Shown: positions 34,744-43,307 of the stretch, piece by piece
Position numbering within the stretch: the first letter of the stretch is position 1
Layout: each line of letters begins with the position of its first letter
NCBI RefSeq assembly: GCF_004563925.1
Contig: NZ_SPNJ01000001.1
Location: 868,001-932,000 of the forward strand
DNA length: 64,000 bases
Source: Herbaspirillum sp. 3R11
GTDB lineage: Bacteria > Pseudomonadota > Gammaproteobacteria > Burkholderiales > Burkholderiaceae_D
Reading direction: 5' to 3'
Program-made: the position numbers and the translations under genes
Notes under the pieces: generated by a model
Databases searched by the model: none
The model's input: the letters and a program-made list of their open reading frames with translations, nothing else
What the model was told of the DNA's origin: nothing

Positions 34744-35502
34744 ATGACCACAATCAGAATCGCAGCAGCGCAATCGCCGTCCGTACCGAGAGATATCGAA
34801 GCGAACGTTCAGCTACATCTGAAATTCATCGCGTCCGCCCGCCAGGCCGACGTCGACATCCTGGTTTTTCCCGAGCTCTCCTTGTGCGGATACGAGCTGC
34901 CGCACCTCAGCGCATGTGTGGTTGCTCCGGATGATGTATTGCTCGCACCCCTACAGGAAATCGCTGTCGCAGCGAAAATGACGCTCGTTGTCGGCTCGGT
35001 AGTCGCCGGAGAAAAGGCGGGATTGCCTTCCATCGGTTCAATCATGTATTCGCCGGACGGCGCCGCATCCATCTATCGCAAACGCTACCTGCATCCCGGC
35101 GAAGAACAGTTCGTGCAGGCCGGAACGATGGATGCATTCTGTCGGCATCAGCATGAGCACGCATTCGCCCTGGCAATTTGCGCCGATACAACGCACCGGG
35201 CGCACGCGGTTGCAGCAGCACAAGAAGGCGCCTCGCTGTATCTGGGGAGTGTGCTGATTTCCGAAAACGGTTACGCATTGGATTCGTCCCTGCTACGGCA
35301 ATATTCCTCGGATTTCAACATGGGCGTCCTGCTGGCGAATCATGCGGCGCCTTCCGGCGGATTCGCGAGCGCAGGCCGCAGCGCGTTCTGGAATCCGGAT
35401 GGCGAGTTGGTTGCTGCTGCGGATGGACCGGGCAGTTGCCTGGTCATTATCGACAACAGTGAAGGTATATGGAGTGGCAATGTGCAAGCGATCAATGCCT
35501 GA
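34744..35502 (+). CDS. Carbon-nitrogen hydrolase (nitrilase superfamily)
   Basis: A 252-residue amidohydrolase with the Glu-Lys-Cys triad: E44 in VFPELSLCGYE, K113 in YRKRYLHPGEE and C146 in LAICADTTH. The early IRIAAAQSPSVPRDIEANV is typical of the superfamily. The protein is compact, with no extra domain, resembling the Nit2/beta-ureidopropionase-like branches; the substrate is not deducible. The C-terminal AFWNPDGELVAAADGPGSCLVI is also family-typical. No strong ribosome binding site is visible before ATG 34744. The next 310 bases hold no gene. Confidence 0.85.
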   Translation: MTTIRIAAAQSPSVPRDIEANVQLHLKFIASARQADVDILVFPELSLCGYELPHLSACVVAPDDVLLAPLQEIAVAAKMTLVVGSVVAGEKAGLPSIGSIMYSPDGAASIYRKRYLHPGEEQFVQAGTMDAFCRHQHEHAFALAICADTTHRAHAVAAAQEGASLYLGSVLISENGYALDSSLLRQYSSDFNMGVLLANHAAPSGGFASAGRSAFWNPDGELVAAADGPGSCLVIIDNSEGIWSGNVQAINA

Positions 35503-35812
35503 TTTTCTGTAAAAATTTTTCAAATACTCGATCGGACAAGGAGCCCCATTCTCCAGGCGAGTCAGTAAAGAACGGTCAGTGTTTTGTCAGATGCCTGTGC
35601 AAACATTCAAAACAATAATGAAAAGCAACGTGGCGCTGCTCCTGCACAAGTCGAAAATAATACCGAATTAAAGCAAGGGAGCAGGCGCAATACAAGGGAA
35701 CAAGCCGGGGGAGGGAACAAGCACACGATCAACAATAAACCGAACATAAGCCGCGATAAAAATGCAGGCCGCCTCCAGCGGATCTCAAATCAAAAAAACG
35801 GATGCTTGATTC
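35503..35812. other. 310-base intergenic region without a convincing gene
   Basis: AT-richer than its surroundings, with many A-runs. A 78-codon frame opening at a TTG (35584) encodes a low-complexity Asn/Gln/Lys/Arg-rich sequence with no ribosome binding site and no family resemblance, so it is not called. The promoter for the lipoprotein genes at 35813 is probably here, but no clear -35/-10 pair stands out. Confidence 0.5.
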
Positions 35813-36253
35813 ATGTTTAAAAAAATCCTGTTCACTTCCTTCTTCCTGGCGGTGCTGTCATCGCTGTCGGGATGTGCAGTCAACCGCGCCACAGCCAGCG
35901 TCACGCCGGGCAGCAACCTGGAGGCCATGAAGACCTTCTACGTCGTGAAGTCTCCCAAGGATGAAAAAGACGTTGATCAGCTGATCAAGGACTTTCTGGT
36001 CAAGAAGGGCTATTCGGTAACGACCGGCCCTGAGCTGACGCCTCCTTACCAGGCCGATGGGGTTGTCACCTATATCGACAAATGGTTTTGGGACATCACC
36101 ATGTACATGCTTGAGTTGACGATCAACATCAGGCAGCCGACCAATAATTTTCCTGTCGCTGTCGGCAATTCCTTCCATACCTCGCTGACCAGAAAATCGC
36201 CGCCGGAAATGGTGGATGAAGTGCTGACCAATATCTACAAAAACGCCAAATAA
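35813..36253 (+). CDS. Uncharacterised lipoprotein 1 of an envelope cluster
   Basis: A 146-residue protein with a lipoprotein signal peptide (MFKKILFTSFFLAVLSSLSGC), lipobox LSGC with C21, and an Ala-Val after the cysteine that does not signal inner-membrane retention. Outer membrane attachment is therefore likely. The mature part has an alpha/beta pattern (MKTFYVVKSPKDEKDVDQLI ... QADGVVTYIDKWFWDITMYM) distantly like DUF4136-type lipoproteins; this is a weak resemblance. It is followed after 15 bases by a second lipoprotein gene on the same strand, so they are co-transcribed. Function unknown. Confidence 0.8.
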   Translation: MFKKILFTSFFLAVLSSLSGCAVNRATASVTPGSNLEAMKTFYVVKSPKDEKDVDQLIKDFLVKKGYSVTTGPELTPPYQADGVVTYIDKWFWDITMYMLELTINIRQPTNNFPVAVGNSFHTSLTRKSPPEMVDEVLTNIYKNAK

Positions 36254-36268
36254 CTTACGGGGAACACA

Positions 36269-36826
36269 ATGAAATTTTCGCTGAAATCTGTTTTGTCCAA
36301 TCGTCTGTTTGCTGTTGCCGCACTGGTGCTGACATCGGCGGTGCTGGGCGGATGCGCTACTCCTTCCACATCGGCGGGCATGACGCCTACCGACTTCCAG
36401 GCCACTAACAAACACACGCAGTCGGTGACGCTGACGGTGGATGGCGGCAAAGAAACCGGCGCCTTGGGAAAGTCGCAAATCCCGAATGACGCTTTCGCAC
36501 AGGCGATCACTGACGCCATCACTAATTCAAAAACCTTTTCCAGCGTTGTCAAAGGCAATGGCGGCGACATGCTGCTGACGGTCAGCATTTTCAATATTGA
36601 CCAGCCGTCGTTCGGCCTTTCCTTCACGGTCAAAATGGAAGCCGGTTGGACACTGAAGCGCGCCGATACCGGTGTTGTCATCTGGCAGGAATCCATCAAG
36701 TCGGAACATACGGCAACGGTGAGCGATGCATTTGCCGGCATAACGCGTCTGCGTCTGGCGAATGAAGGCGCTGCCAAGGCCAACATTGCGCAAGGGCTGA
36801 GCAAGATATCGGCGCTGAATTTCTAA
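36269..36826 (+). CDS. Uncharacterised lipoprotein 2 of an envelope cluster
   Basis: A 185-residue lipoprotein. The signal peptide is long and basic at its start (MKFSLKSVLSNRLFAVAALV...), with lipobox LGGC at about residues 26-29. The mature domain has repeated beta strands (LTVDGGKETG, MLLTVSIFNIDQPSFGLSF, TVKMEAGWTLKRADTGVVIW) and a helical C-terminus. I do not recognise a characterised family. It lies 15 bases after lipoprotein 1 and ends at a strong terminator, so the two form a compact two-gene operon, probably acting together at the outer membrane. Confidence 0.8.
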   Translation: MKFSLKSVLSNRLFAVAALVLTSAVLGGCATPSTSAGMTPTDFQATNKHTQSVTLTVDGGKETGALGKSQIPNDAFAQAITDAITNSKTFSSVVKGNGGDMLLTVSIFNIDQPSFGLSFTVKMEAGWTLKRADTGVVIWQESIKSEHTATVSDAFAGITRLRLANEGAAKANIAQGLSKISALNF

Positions 36827-36846
36827 TTTCTGATTTTTCGCCATCT

Positions 36847-36880
36847 AAAAAGACCGGTTTGTATTGACCGGTCTTTTTTT
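36847..36880 (+). terminator. Terminator of the two-lipoprotein operon
   Basis: AAAAAGACCGGT pairs with ACCGGTCTTTTT, 8-base loop, T-run to 36880. Perfect 12-base stem, 20 bases after the stop of lipoprotein 2. Confidence 0.9.
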
Positions 36881-36922
36881 GAGTACAGCATCTGATTGCC
36901 TGCATTTCCCTGCAAGGAAAAA

Positions 36923-37918
36923 ATGATCTCTACCAAGACACGCCCCTCGTTGTCACGTCTCGCTTCTCACGCTGCTGCGATCAGCATCCTGGCGCTGTCC
37001 GGCGCCACCGCCTCCGCCATGGAACTGGCAAAGTTCGGAAACACCATCATCCTGTCCGGTCCGGTCAACGGTTCCGAGTGGGCAATGGTCAAGGATGCGT
37101 TTGCCGCCAATCCCCATATCGATCTGGTCATCCTGCGCAATTCGCATGGCGGCGAAGCCGGGACCGGTTACGAGATCGGCGAGTTCTTTCGTAAGGCGGG
37201 CGTGACCACGGCCGTATCGGGGTATTGCGTGTCGTCGTGTTCACGCATGTTCCTGGGCGGCAAGCAGCGGCTGTTTACCGATGACTATCCACTGGACCAG
37301 ACCCGCGTCGGTTTTCACGGACATTACGATGCACAGGGTAATCTGAACGGCGCTTCCGTCATCCGCGGCGGCCTGTACGACTGGATCATCCGCTACTCGG
37401 ACGGCAAAGCGGATCCGGCACTGGTCAAGCGCTGGATCGCGATTCAGAATCACAAGGGCGCGGCGAGTTTCTACCATCCCGACCTGGCGGCCACGCTGGG
37501 CAACAGCGTATTCTTCTGCGACGGACAGGAGCGCAAAAAGATCACCAGCTGCGAAGCGATACCGACCGATGCTTTGCAGCGCGGCGTGATTACGGATACC
37601 CGCCGCATTGCCAGCCCGGATCAGGACACGCTGCCCGACCGGCTGCGCGCACGGCAATTCCCGGCAAGCGGCTTTGCCGCCGTCGACGACCTGAACAAGC
37701 TGCCGCTGGATAGCGATGAGGGCCGGGAGCAATACCAGCGCTACCTGGCGGCATCGGCGCCCAAAGCGTTTGCGGTGGCGCCGACGCGCAAGCACTGGGG
37801 CTGGAATGCCGGCGCGAAACAAGACGTCAATGCGCAGGCGCTGAAGCGATGCGAAGAGCGGTCCGGGCAGGCCTGTGTTTTATACGCAGTGGACGACAAC
37901 GTGGTCTACAAGGAGTAA
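36923..37918 (+). CDS. Periplasmic ClpP-fold protein (COG3904-like)
   Basis: A 331-residue exported protein. The signal peptide covers residues 1-32 (ending GATASA); the mature part has a ClpP/crotonase-like core: ILSGPVNGSEWAMVKDAF, LVILRNSHGGEAGTGYEIGEFF, then SGYCVSSCSRMFLGG, where S104 or S105 is the candidate nucleophile, and FHGHY with H132. This matches the pattern of uncharacterised periplasmic COG3904 proteins. The C-terminal 50 residues (HWGWNAGAKQDVNAQALKRC...) form a separate Cys-containing module. Start ATG 36923 follows AAGGAAAA; nine codons upstream are excluded because the signal peptide would be displaced. The next gene starts 2 bases after its stop. Confidence 0.78.
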   Translation: MISTKTRPSLSRLASHAAAISILALSGATASAMELAKFGNTIILSGPVNGSEWAMVKDAFAANPHIDLVILRNSHGGEAGTGYEIGEFFRKAGVTTAVSGYCVSSCSRMFLGGKQRLFTDDYPLDQTRVGFHGHYDAQGNLNGASVIRGGLYDWIIRYSDGKADPALVKRWIAIQNHKGAASFYHPDLAATLGNSVFFCDGQERKKITSCEAIPTDALQRGVITDTRRIASPDQDTLPDRLRARQFPASGFAAVDDLNKLPLDSDEGREQYQRYLAASAPKAFAVAPTRKHWGWNAGAKQDVNAQALKRCEERSGQACVLYAVDDNVVYKE

Positions 37919-37920
37919 GC

Positions 37921-38274
37921 ATGAAGCCTCACCTTTTGATCGCCTTGCTGGGCATCTCGTGCATCTCGTTTGGTCATGCATCGGCAAGCACACTGACGAC
38001 GCCATCCTTCGTCATCGACATCCAGGGCTGCGAAGAGGGCGTGATAAGTTGCGACAACGTCATGTACACCGGCACCAGCAAGAAGACCGGCAAGAGCATC
38101 AAGCTGCGTGGCAAGACGCTGCATACCTTGTGCGCGGACGGCGTGACGCCGTGCCGCTTCCTCGGTTATGAATTCAGGAAGGGCGGCGTCTACTACCGTG
38201 TCATGGAAGACGGCAGTCTTCTGGTCATGCAGGGCAAGAAAATTCTCGTCGAAGAAACCGGCGAGTGGGATTGA
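37921..38274 (+). CDS. Small exported protein, uncharacterised
   Basis: A 117-residue protein with a cleavable signal peptide (residues 1-23, MKPHLLIALLGISC...HASAS) and four cysteines in the mature part (GCEEGVISCDN, LCADGVTPCRF), which suggests two disulphides in the periplasm. The rest is beta-rich (YYRVMEDGSLLVMQGKKILVEE). I do not recognise a characterised family. It starts 2 bases after the ClpP-fold gene, so the two are translationally coupled and probably act together. A terminator follows. Confidence 0.75.
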   Translation: MKPHLLIALLGISCISFGHASASTLTTPSFVIDIQGCEEGVISCDNVMYTGTSKKTGKSIKLRGKTLHTLCADGVTPCRFLGYEFRKGGVYYRVMEDGSLLVMQGKKILVEETGEWD

Positions 38275-38303
38275 TAGCGACGTTTTTGTCTGATCGCATT
38301 ACC

Positions 38304-38338
38304 ACGCGCCGACGTCATCCAGACGCCGGCGCGTTTTT
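38304..38338 (+). terminator. Terminator after the exported-protein pair
   Basis: ACGCGCCG (38304-38311) pairs with CGGCGCGT (38327-38334), then TTTT. Stem 8 bases, 15-base loop. It may also shield the convergent gene ending at 38354. Confidence 0.75.
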
Positions 38339-38353
38339 CTTAACGCTGGATTT

Positions 38354-39247
38354 TCAAACGCTGAAGTAATTCATCCGCTCGAGATCGACAAGCAGTTCCG
38401 GACCGGTCGGGCGCCATGCGAGGACTTCCTGCGTCTGTGCGCTCGACGCCGGCAGGTCGCGGCCGACGAAACCGGCCAGCCAGCCGAAGTGCGCGGCCGT
38501 CTCTTCAGGAGAAACACTGACCGTCGGAATCTTCAAGCCCTGTCCGATGACTTCCACGATGCGGCGCATCGTGATGCCTTCTTCCGCGACGGCGTGGTAA
38601 CGGCTACCGGGTTGCGCGCGTTCCACCGCCAATCGATAGAGACGGGCGGCGTCGCTCACATGCACCGCCGGCCAGCGATTGCTGCCGTCGCCGACGTACG
38701 CTGCGACACCTTTTGCGCGGGCCAGCTCGATCAAGGGGCTGATGAGGCCTTGCTTGACCGTGTCATGGACCTGCGGCAGGCGTACGACGGAAACATTGAC
38801 GCCGCGATTCGCCACCACCGCGCCGGCCAGTTCCGAAGCCTTGCGCGGATTCGGGTGGTTGGCATCGAAGTTGTCTTCGACGGCCGGCTGGCCTGGTGCT
38901 GCTGCACCCATGCCGGTGCCGGAGGTGATGATCAGAGGACGATCGGAACCTTCCAGTGCGGAGCCCAGTGCCTCAATGGCCAGGCGGTCGGCTTCGCAAT
39001 TGGCGACGAACTGCGAGAAGTCGTGGTTGAAGGCAGTGTGGATGACGCCGTCGGCCGCCGCCGCGCCGCGACGCAGGCTGTCGAGGTCTTGCAGGTCGCC
39101 GCGGAACACTTCCGCGCCGGCCGCAATCAGCGACTGTGCGCCTGCTTCGGAGCGGGTCATGCCGAGCACGTGATGACCCGCGTTGAGGAGTTCGGCAACG
39201 ATGGTGGAGCCGATGAAACCGGTCGCGCCGGTAACGAAAATACGCAT
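38354..39247 (-). CDS. NAD(P)-binding SDR / epimerase-like protein
   Basis: A 297-residue extended short-chain dehydrogenase fold. The Rossmann motif MRIFVTGATGFIGSTIVAEL is at the very N-terminus. The atypical active-site region reads LIITSGTGMG, and the usual YxxxK is not evident (the equivalent region reads NPRKASELAGAVV), so it may be an atypical SDR with reductase or isomerase activity. The start at 39247 has AAGGG upstream and puts the glycine motif at residue 7; the 19 codons before it are discarded. It is divergent from the AraC gene at 39374, a likely regulator-target pair. Confidence 0.85.
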   Translation of the reverse strand: MRIFVTGATGFIGSTIVAELLNAGHHVLGMTRSEAGAQSLIAAGAEVFRGDLQDLDSLRRGAAAADGVIHTAFNHDFSQFVANCEADRLAIEALGSALEGSDRPLIITSGTGMGAAAPGQPAVEDNFDANHPNPRKASELAGAVVANRGVNVSVVRLPQVHDTVKQGLISPLIELARAKGVAAYVGDGSNRWPAVHVSDAARLYRLAVERAQPGSRYHAVAEEGITMRRIVEVIGQGLKIPTVSVSPEETAAHFGWLAGFVGRDLPASSAQTQEVLAWRPTGPELLVDLERMNYFSV

Positions 39248-39373
39248 GATGAATACCCTTGTGTTCAGTTGAAGGGCTGCAGAAGCGCAGCCCGATGAAC
39301 GCAATATAGGCGCTTGCAGCAGTACTATCCATGCTATAAAGTCCGTTTTATTGGTTCAATCGTCCGGAGGCAT

Positions 39374-40324
39374 ATGGATCCGCTCTCAGAAGTCTTGTCG
39401 CTGTTCAAGCCACGCAGCTATGTCGCCGGCGGATTCGAAATTCCCGGCGAGATGGCCATCCAGTGGCCGCAGCATGACGGCATAAAGTGCTATGCCGTGG
39501 TGTCGGGTCAATGCTGGCTTTCCGTCGAGGGGATCGCAGACAAGGTGCTGCTCACGGCGGGAGATTGCTATCTGTTGCCGCCGGGAGCGCCATTTCGTCT
39601 GGCCACCGATCTGACCGTGCCGCCGGTGGAGTTCCTGACGCTGCGCGCAAAATGGCGTTCCGAGGACGGCCGCGCGGAGAAGAAAGAAACCAGCTGTTAC
39701 CTGGTCGGCGGGCACTTCGTGCTGACCGGCAGCCACGCCGATTTCCTGCTGAGCTCGCTGGCGCCGATCGTGCATATCCGCAAGGAGTCCGACAAGGCGG
39801 CGATGCGCTGGTCGCTTGAGCGCATGGCGCAAGAGGTGCGGGAGTCGCAACCGGGCGGTTCACTGATCACGCAGCAGCTGGCCTACATGATGCTGGTGCA
39901 GGCGCTGCGGCTGCATCTGGCGGAAGGCGCGAAGGAGGGCGGGGGCTGGCTGTTTGCGTTGGCCGACAAGCAGATGGGAGCGGCCATCCGTTGCATGCAC
40001 GAGGACCCGGCGCATGACTGGACGCTGCAGAAGCTGGCGCAACGCGTGGGCATGTCGCGCTCGGTGTTCGCCTTGCGCTTCAAGCAGACGGTCGGCTCCA
40101 CGCCGATGGAATACCTGACGCGCTGGCGCATGCTGCTGGCCGGCGACAAGCTGAAGAACTCACGCGCATCGACTACCGCCATTGCGCTCTCGCTCGGGTA
40201 CGAATCCGACAGTGCCTTTGGCAAGGCCTTCAAACGCGTGATGGGTTGTTCGCCGCGCGAGCATGGCAGGGCGTCCGCTTCGGGAAATCTGCCGCTTGCC
40301 GGCGCGGCGCTGTCGGTGTCCTGA
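39374..40324 (+). CDS. AraC-family regulator with N-terminal cupin domain
   Basis: A 316-residue regulator. The N-terminal half (about 5-180) is a cupin_6-type sensor (GGFEIPGEMAIQWPQHDGIK; LLTAGDCYLLPPGAPFRLA). The C-terminal AraC DNA-binding domain has two helix-turn-helices at about residues 215-305: LQKLAQRVGMSRSVFALRFK and TAIALSLGYESDSAFGKAFK. The ATG at 39374 has GGAGG six bases upstream; an opening 20 codons earlier is not needed. Proteins of this type often control a divergent oxidoreductase gene, here the SDR gene ending at 38354, and perhaps the hydrolase gene downstream. Confidence 0.9.
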   Translation: MDPLSEVLSLFKPRSYVAGGFEIPGEMAIQWPQHDGIKCYAVVSGQCWLSVEGIADKVLLTAGDCYLLPPGAPFRLATDLTVPPVEFLTLRAKWRSEDGRAEKKETSCYLVGGHFVLTGSHADFLLSSLAPIVHIRKESDKAAMRWSLERMAQEVRESQPGGSLITQQLAYMMLVQALRLHLAEGAKEGGGWLFALADKQMGAAIRCMHEDPAHDWTLQKLAQRVGMSRSVFALRFKQTVGSTPMEYLTRWRMLLAGDKLKNSRASTTAIALSLGYESDSAFGKAFKRVMGCSPREHGRASASGNLPLAGAALSVS

Positions 40325-40383
40325 CAGCCGGACCATATTTTTTTGATCATGATCACCTACACAACACAGAGACATCCAACCGC

Positions 40384-41241
40384 ATGAACTCAGGCATCCG
40401 CACGCTGCACATCCACGATCCCGAGCGAGGCGCAAGTTCGCCCTGCGTGATCCAATATCCGACCCTTGCCGCTGCCGTGCCGACCAGCATCGGCCCCTAT
40501 GTGTTCGACGCTACGACGGATGCACCGATCGCGCCGGGACGGTTTCCCGTCTGCGTGGTGTCGCACGGCGGCGGCGGATCGCATCTGCTGTACCGAAGCA
40601 TCGCCGGTCATCTTGCCGCGCACGGTTTCATCGTCGTCAGTCCGGAACATGCCGGCGACAATCGTAACGATCGCTCGCTGTCGAACACCGATGCCGCGGC
40701 GATAGCGCGTCCGGGCCAGACATCGCGTGCACTCGACGCCGTGCTTGAGGACGCCTTTTTCCTTGGAGCGGCGGATGCCGATCGTATTGCCATGCTGGGT
40801 CATTCGATGGGCGGCTATACTGCGCTGGCGCTGGTCGGCGGACATCCCTGGTCGCGTTCGGGGACAGCGTTGCCGGTGGTGGCGGATGCGCGCATCCGTG
40901 CCGCAGTATTGCTGGCGTCGGCGACCGACTGGTTTATGGCGCCCGGCGCGCTCGATGATGTGCATGTGCCGCTGCTTGCGCTGGCGGGAGAGCACGATCC
41001 GATCACGCCTGCGGAGAGCATCCGCAAGGTTTTGTCGCACCTGCCGGCAAGTACGCCGCTGGAATTCTCGGTGGTGGCGGGAGCGGGACATTTTTCTTTC
41101 CTGACGCCTTTTCCGGCAGCGCTGCAGCGGCCGAATTTTCCGCCGTCGCAGGATCCGCCGGGCTTTGACCGCGAGCAGTTTCATCGCGAGTTGCCGGAGA
41201 CTATTCGTGCGTTTCTGACGCGTACGCTCGGCACAAGCTGA
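40384..41241 (+). CDS. Alpha/beta-fold hydrolase (dienelactone/PAF-acetylhydrolase-like)
   Basis: A 285-residue cytoplasmic hydrolase. The nucleophile elbow is GHSMGGYTALAL with S141; candidate acid in AGEHDPIT and histidine in GAGHFSFL complete the triad in the right order. An oxyanion region HGGGGSHLL lies at 61-69. It most resembles the dienelactone hydrolase or platelet-activating-factor acetylhydrolase branches; no substrate can be assigned. The ATG at 40384 lies 59 bases after the AraC stop on the same strand. There is no signal peptide. Confidence 0.85.
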   Translation: MNSGIRTLHIHDPERGASSPCVIQYPTLAAAVPTSIGPYVFDATTDAPIAPGRFPVCVVSHGGGGSHLLYRSIAGHLAAHGFIVVSPEHAGDNRNDRSLSNTDAAAIARPGQTSRALDAVLEDAFFLGAADADRIAMLGHSMGGYTALALVGGHPWSRSGTALPVVADARIRAAVLLASATDWFMAPGALDDVHVPLLALAGEHDPITPAESIRKVLSHLPASTPLEFSVVAGAGHFSFLTPFPAALQRPNFPPSQDPPGFDREQFHRELPETIRAFLTRTLGTS

Positions 41242-41295
41242 ACCGGTAAAAAAACATCGGTACAATCCGCCCATCAACCACACAGTGAGCCCGCC

Positions 41296-41955
41296 ATGGA
41301 AATCAACCTGCTCCCGCACGCACTCAACATCACCACGCTGGCGCTGTTCGCCGTCGTCGCTCTGGTGACCATCGCCACGCCCGGTCCGACCGTCTTGCTG
41401 GCGCTGGCCAATGGCGCGCGCTACGGCGTGCGCCGTTCCTTGCCCGGCATGCTGGGCGCGGTGTCGTCGGACTTCGTGCTGGTCGGCTCGGTGGCGCTGG
41501 GTTTGGGCGCGGTGCTGGCGGCGTCGGAGTTCTGGTTCTCTGTCGTCAAGTGGATCGGTGCGATTTATCTCGCGTGGCTCGGTATCCGGCTGCTGCGTTC
41601 CAAGGGCGGGCTGGATCTGTCGCGCGCCCAGGCTGATGACGGCGAAGCGGCGCCGATGCGCATCTTCGCCAAGTCCTTCCTGGTGGCGGTGACCAATCCC
41701 AAAGGCTATCTGTTCTGTTCGGCGCTGCTGCCGCAATTCATCAACGCGGCCGAACCGCAATGGCCGCAATACGCTGCCATCAGCGTGGTGTTCGCGGCGC
41801 TCGATTTTTCGGTGATGCTGGGTTACGCGATCATCGGTGCGCGCGCCGTCAGCCTGTTGCGCCGACGCGCGGTGCTGTGGCTGGATCGTTCCTGCGGCGC
41901 CATCCTGCTGGCACTGGCGGGCACCATGGCGTTTTATCGACGCGGCGCCAACTGA
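41296..41955 (+). CDS. LysE/RhtB-family amino acid exporter
   Basis: A 219-residue inner membrane exporter with about six hydrophobic segments. The family signature VTIATPGPTVLLALANGARYG is at residues 24-44, followed by the glycine-rich GMLGAVSSDFVLVGSVALG. The VAVTNPKGYLFCSALLPQFI segment in the middle is also typical. The exported compound is unknown; members of this family export lysine, homoserine, threonine or similar. Convergent with the periplasmic binding protein gene, with a strong shared terminator between them. Confidence 0.9.
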   Translation: MEINLLPHALNITTLALFAVVALVTIATPGPTVLLALANGARYGVRRSLPGMLGAVSSDFVLVGSVALGLGAVLAASEFWFSVVKWIGAIYLAWLGIRLLRSKGGLDLSRAQADDGEAAPMRIFAKSFLVAVTNPKGYLFCSALLPQFINAAEPQWPQYAAISVVFAALDFSVMLGYAIIGARAVSLLRRRAVLWLDRSCGAILLALAGTMAFYRRGAN

Positions 41956-41979
41956 CAATTGACGATCAAAACTGGCACG

Positions 41980-42009
41980 AAAAAAAACCGGCAAGATGCC
42001 GGTTTTTTT
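41980..42009. terminator. Bidirectional terminator between convergent genes
   Basis: AAAAAAACCGGC pairs with GCCGGTTTTTTT over a 5-base loop (AAGAT). It has T-runs on both strands, so it ends the LysE gene on the plus strand and the binding protein gene on the minus strand. Confidence 0.92.
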
Positions 42010-42028
42010 ATGCTCGTACTGCGTTGCG

Positions 42029-43246
42029 TTACTGCTTCAGCAAGCTGCACTTCGATTCCGCGACGGTCGTGAACGCCTGTTCGCCCGGGATCGTTTCCAC
42101 CAGCTTCAGGTAATCCCACGGCTTCTTCGATTCGGCCGGCGACTTGACCTGGTACAGGTACATGTCGTGGATGTTGCGGCCGTCGGCCCGGATGTAGCCC
42201 TTGTTGTAGAAGTCGTCGATCTTGGTCTTCTTGAGCTCGGCCATGACCTTGGTCGAGTCGTCGGTCTTGATCGCCGCGACCGCCTTCAGGTAGGTCGTGG
42301 TGGCGGAATAGGCCGCAGCCTGGTGTGTGCTCGGCATCTTCTTCATCTTCAGGAAGAAGCGATTGGCGAACTTGCGCGATGCTTCGTCCTTGTCCCAGTA
42401 CCAGCTGTCGGTCATCATCAGGCCCTCGGCGTTGTTCAGGCCGAGCGCGTGGATGTCGTTGATCACCATCAGCAGGCCCACCAGCTTCATGGTCTTGGTG
42501 ACGCCGAATTCCTTAGCCGCCTTGATCGCATTGACGGTGTCGTCGCCGGCATTGGCCAGGCCCAGGATCTGCGCCTTGGAACCTTGCGCCTGCAGCAAGA
42601 AGGACGACATGTCGGAGGCGAATAGCGGATGCTTCACCGAGCCCACCACGGTGCCGCCGTTGGCCTTGACCACGGCGCCGGTGTCGCTGGCCAGTGCATG
42701 GCCGAAGGCGTAGTCAGCCTCCAGGAAGAACCATGATTTGCCGCCTTGCTTGACGACGGCCTTGCCGGTGCCCTTGGCCAGGGCCACGGTGTCGTATTCA
42801 TAGTGGACGGTGTAGGGCGTGCACTCTTCGTTGGTCAGGCGTGCCGAGCCGGCGCCGATGTTGATGTAGACGCGCTTCTTTTCCGCCATGACCTTGTTGG
42901 TCGCCAGTGCAGTGGCGGAGTTGACGCCGCCGATCAGCATGTCGAGGCCGCGCTGGTCGGCCCATTCGCGCGCCTTGGTGGCGGCAATATCTGCCTTGTT
43001 CAGGTGGTCGGCGGACATGACTTCGATCGGCTTGCCCAGCACCTTGCCGCCGAAGTCGGCCACCGCCATGCGAATCGCTTCGAGGCCGCCGGCGCCGTCG
43101 GTGTCGGCGTAGGGGCCGGACATGTCGGTGATGAAGCCGATGCGGACGGCGTCGTCCGACACCTGCGCTTGTGCAGTGCCGGCGCAGATCAGCGCGGAAG
43201 CTGCAATCAGGCGGGCGAGGGTGTTCAGTTTGAATTGTGTTTGCAT
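42029..43246 (-). CDS. Orphan LivK-like periplasmic binding protein
   Basis: A 405-residue type I periplasmic binding protein with signal peptide (residues 1-27, ending GTAQA|Q) and mature start VSDDAVRIGFITDMSGPYADTD. It resembles the LivK/urea-amide binding proteins but has no permease or ATPase genes nearby. It is transcribed with the class II HMG-CoA reductase gene 61 bases upstream, and its ribosome binding site is strong (CAGGAGACAAT). It may supply the ligand for that pathway (mevalonate or a related acid) using permeases encoded elsewhere, or work with a non-ABC partner; this is inference. Confidence 0.88.
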   Translation of the reverse strand: MQTQFKLNTLARLIAASALICAGTAQAQVSDDAVRIGFITDMSGPYADTDGAGGLEAIRMAVADFGGKVLGKPIEVMSADHLNKADIAATKAREWADQRGLDMLIGGVNSATALATNKVMAEKKRVYINIGAGSARLTNEECTPYTVHYEYDTVALAKGTGKAVVKQGGKSWFFLEADYAFGHALASDTGAVVKANGGTVVGSVKHPLFASDMSSFLLQAQGSKAQILGLANAGDDTVNAIKAAKEFGVTKTMKLVGLLMVINDIHALGLNNAEGLMMTDSWYWDKDEASRKFANRFFLKMKKMPSTHQAAAYSATTTYLKAVAAIKTDDSTKVMAELKKTKIDDFYNKGYIRADGRNIHDMYLYQVKSPAESKKPWDYLKLVETIPGEQAFTTVAESKCSLLKQ

Positions 43247-43307
43247 ATTGTCTCCTGGTTATCGATGCTTTCTGATGAAGCGATCTTTTTTGTGTTGCCG
43301 ATACTTC

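Noticed and set aside
35584-35820. 78-codon frame before the lipoprotein genes
   Set aside because: TTG start without ribosome binding site, Asn/Gln/Lys-rich and overlapping the next gene; no sign of a real protein.
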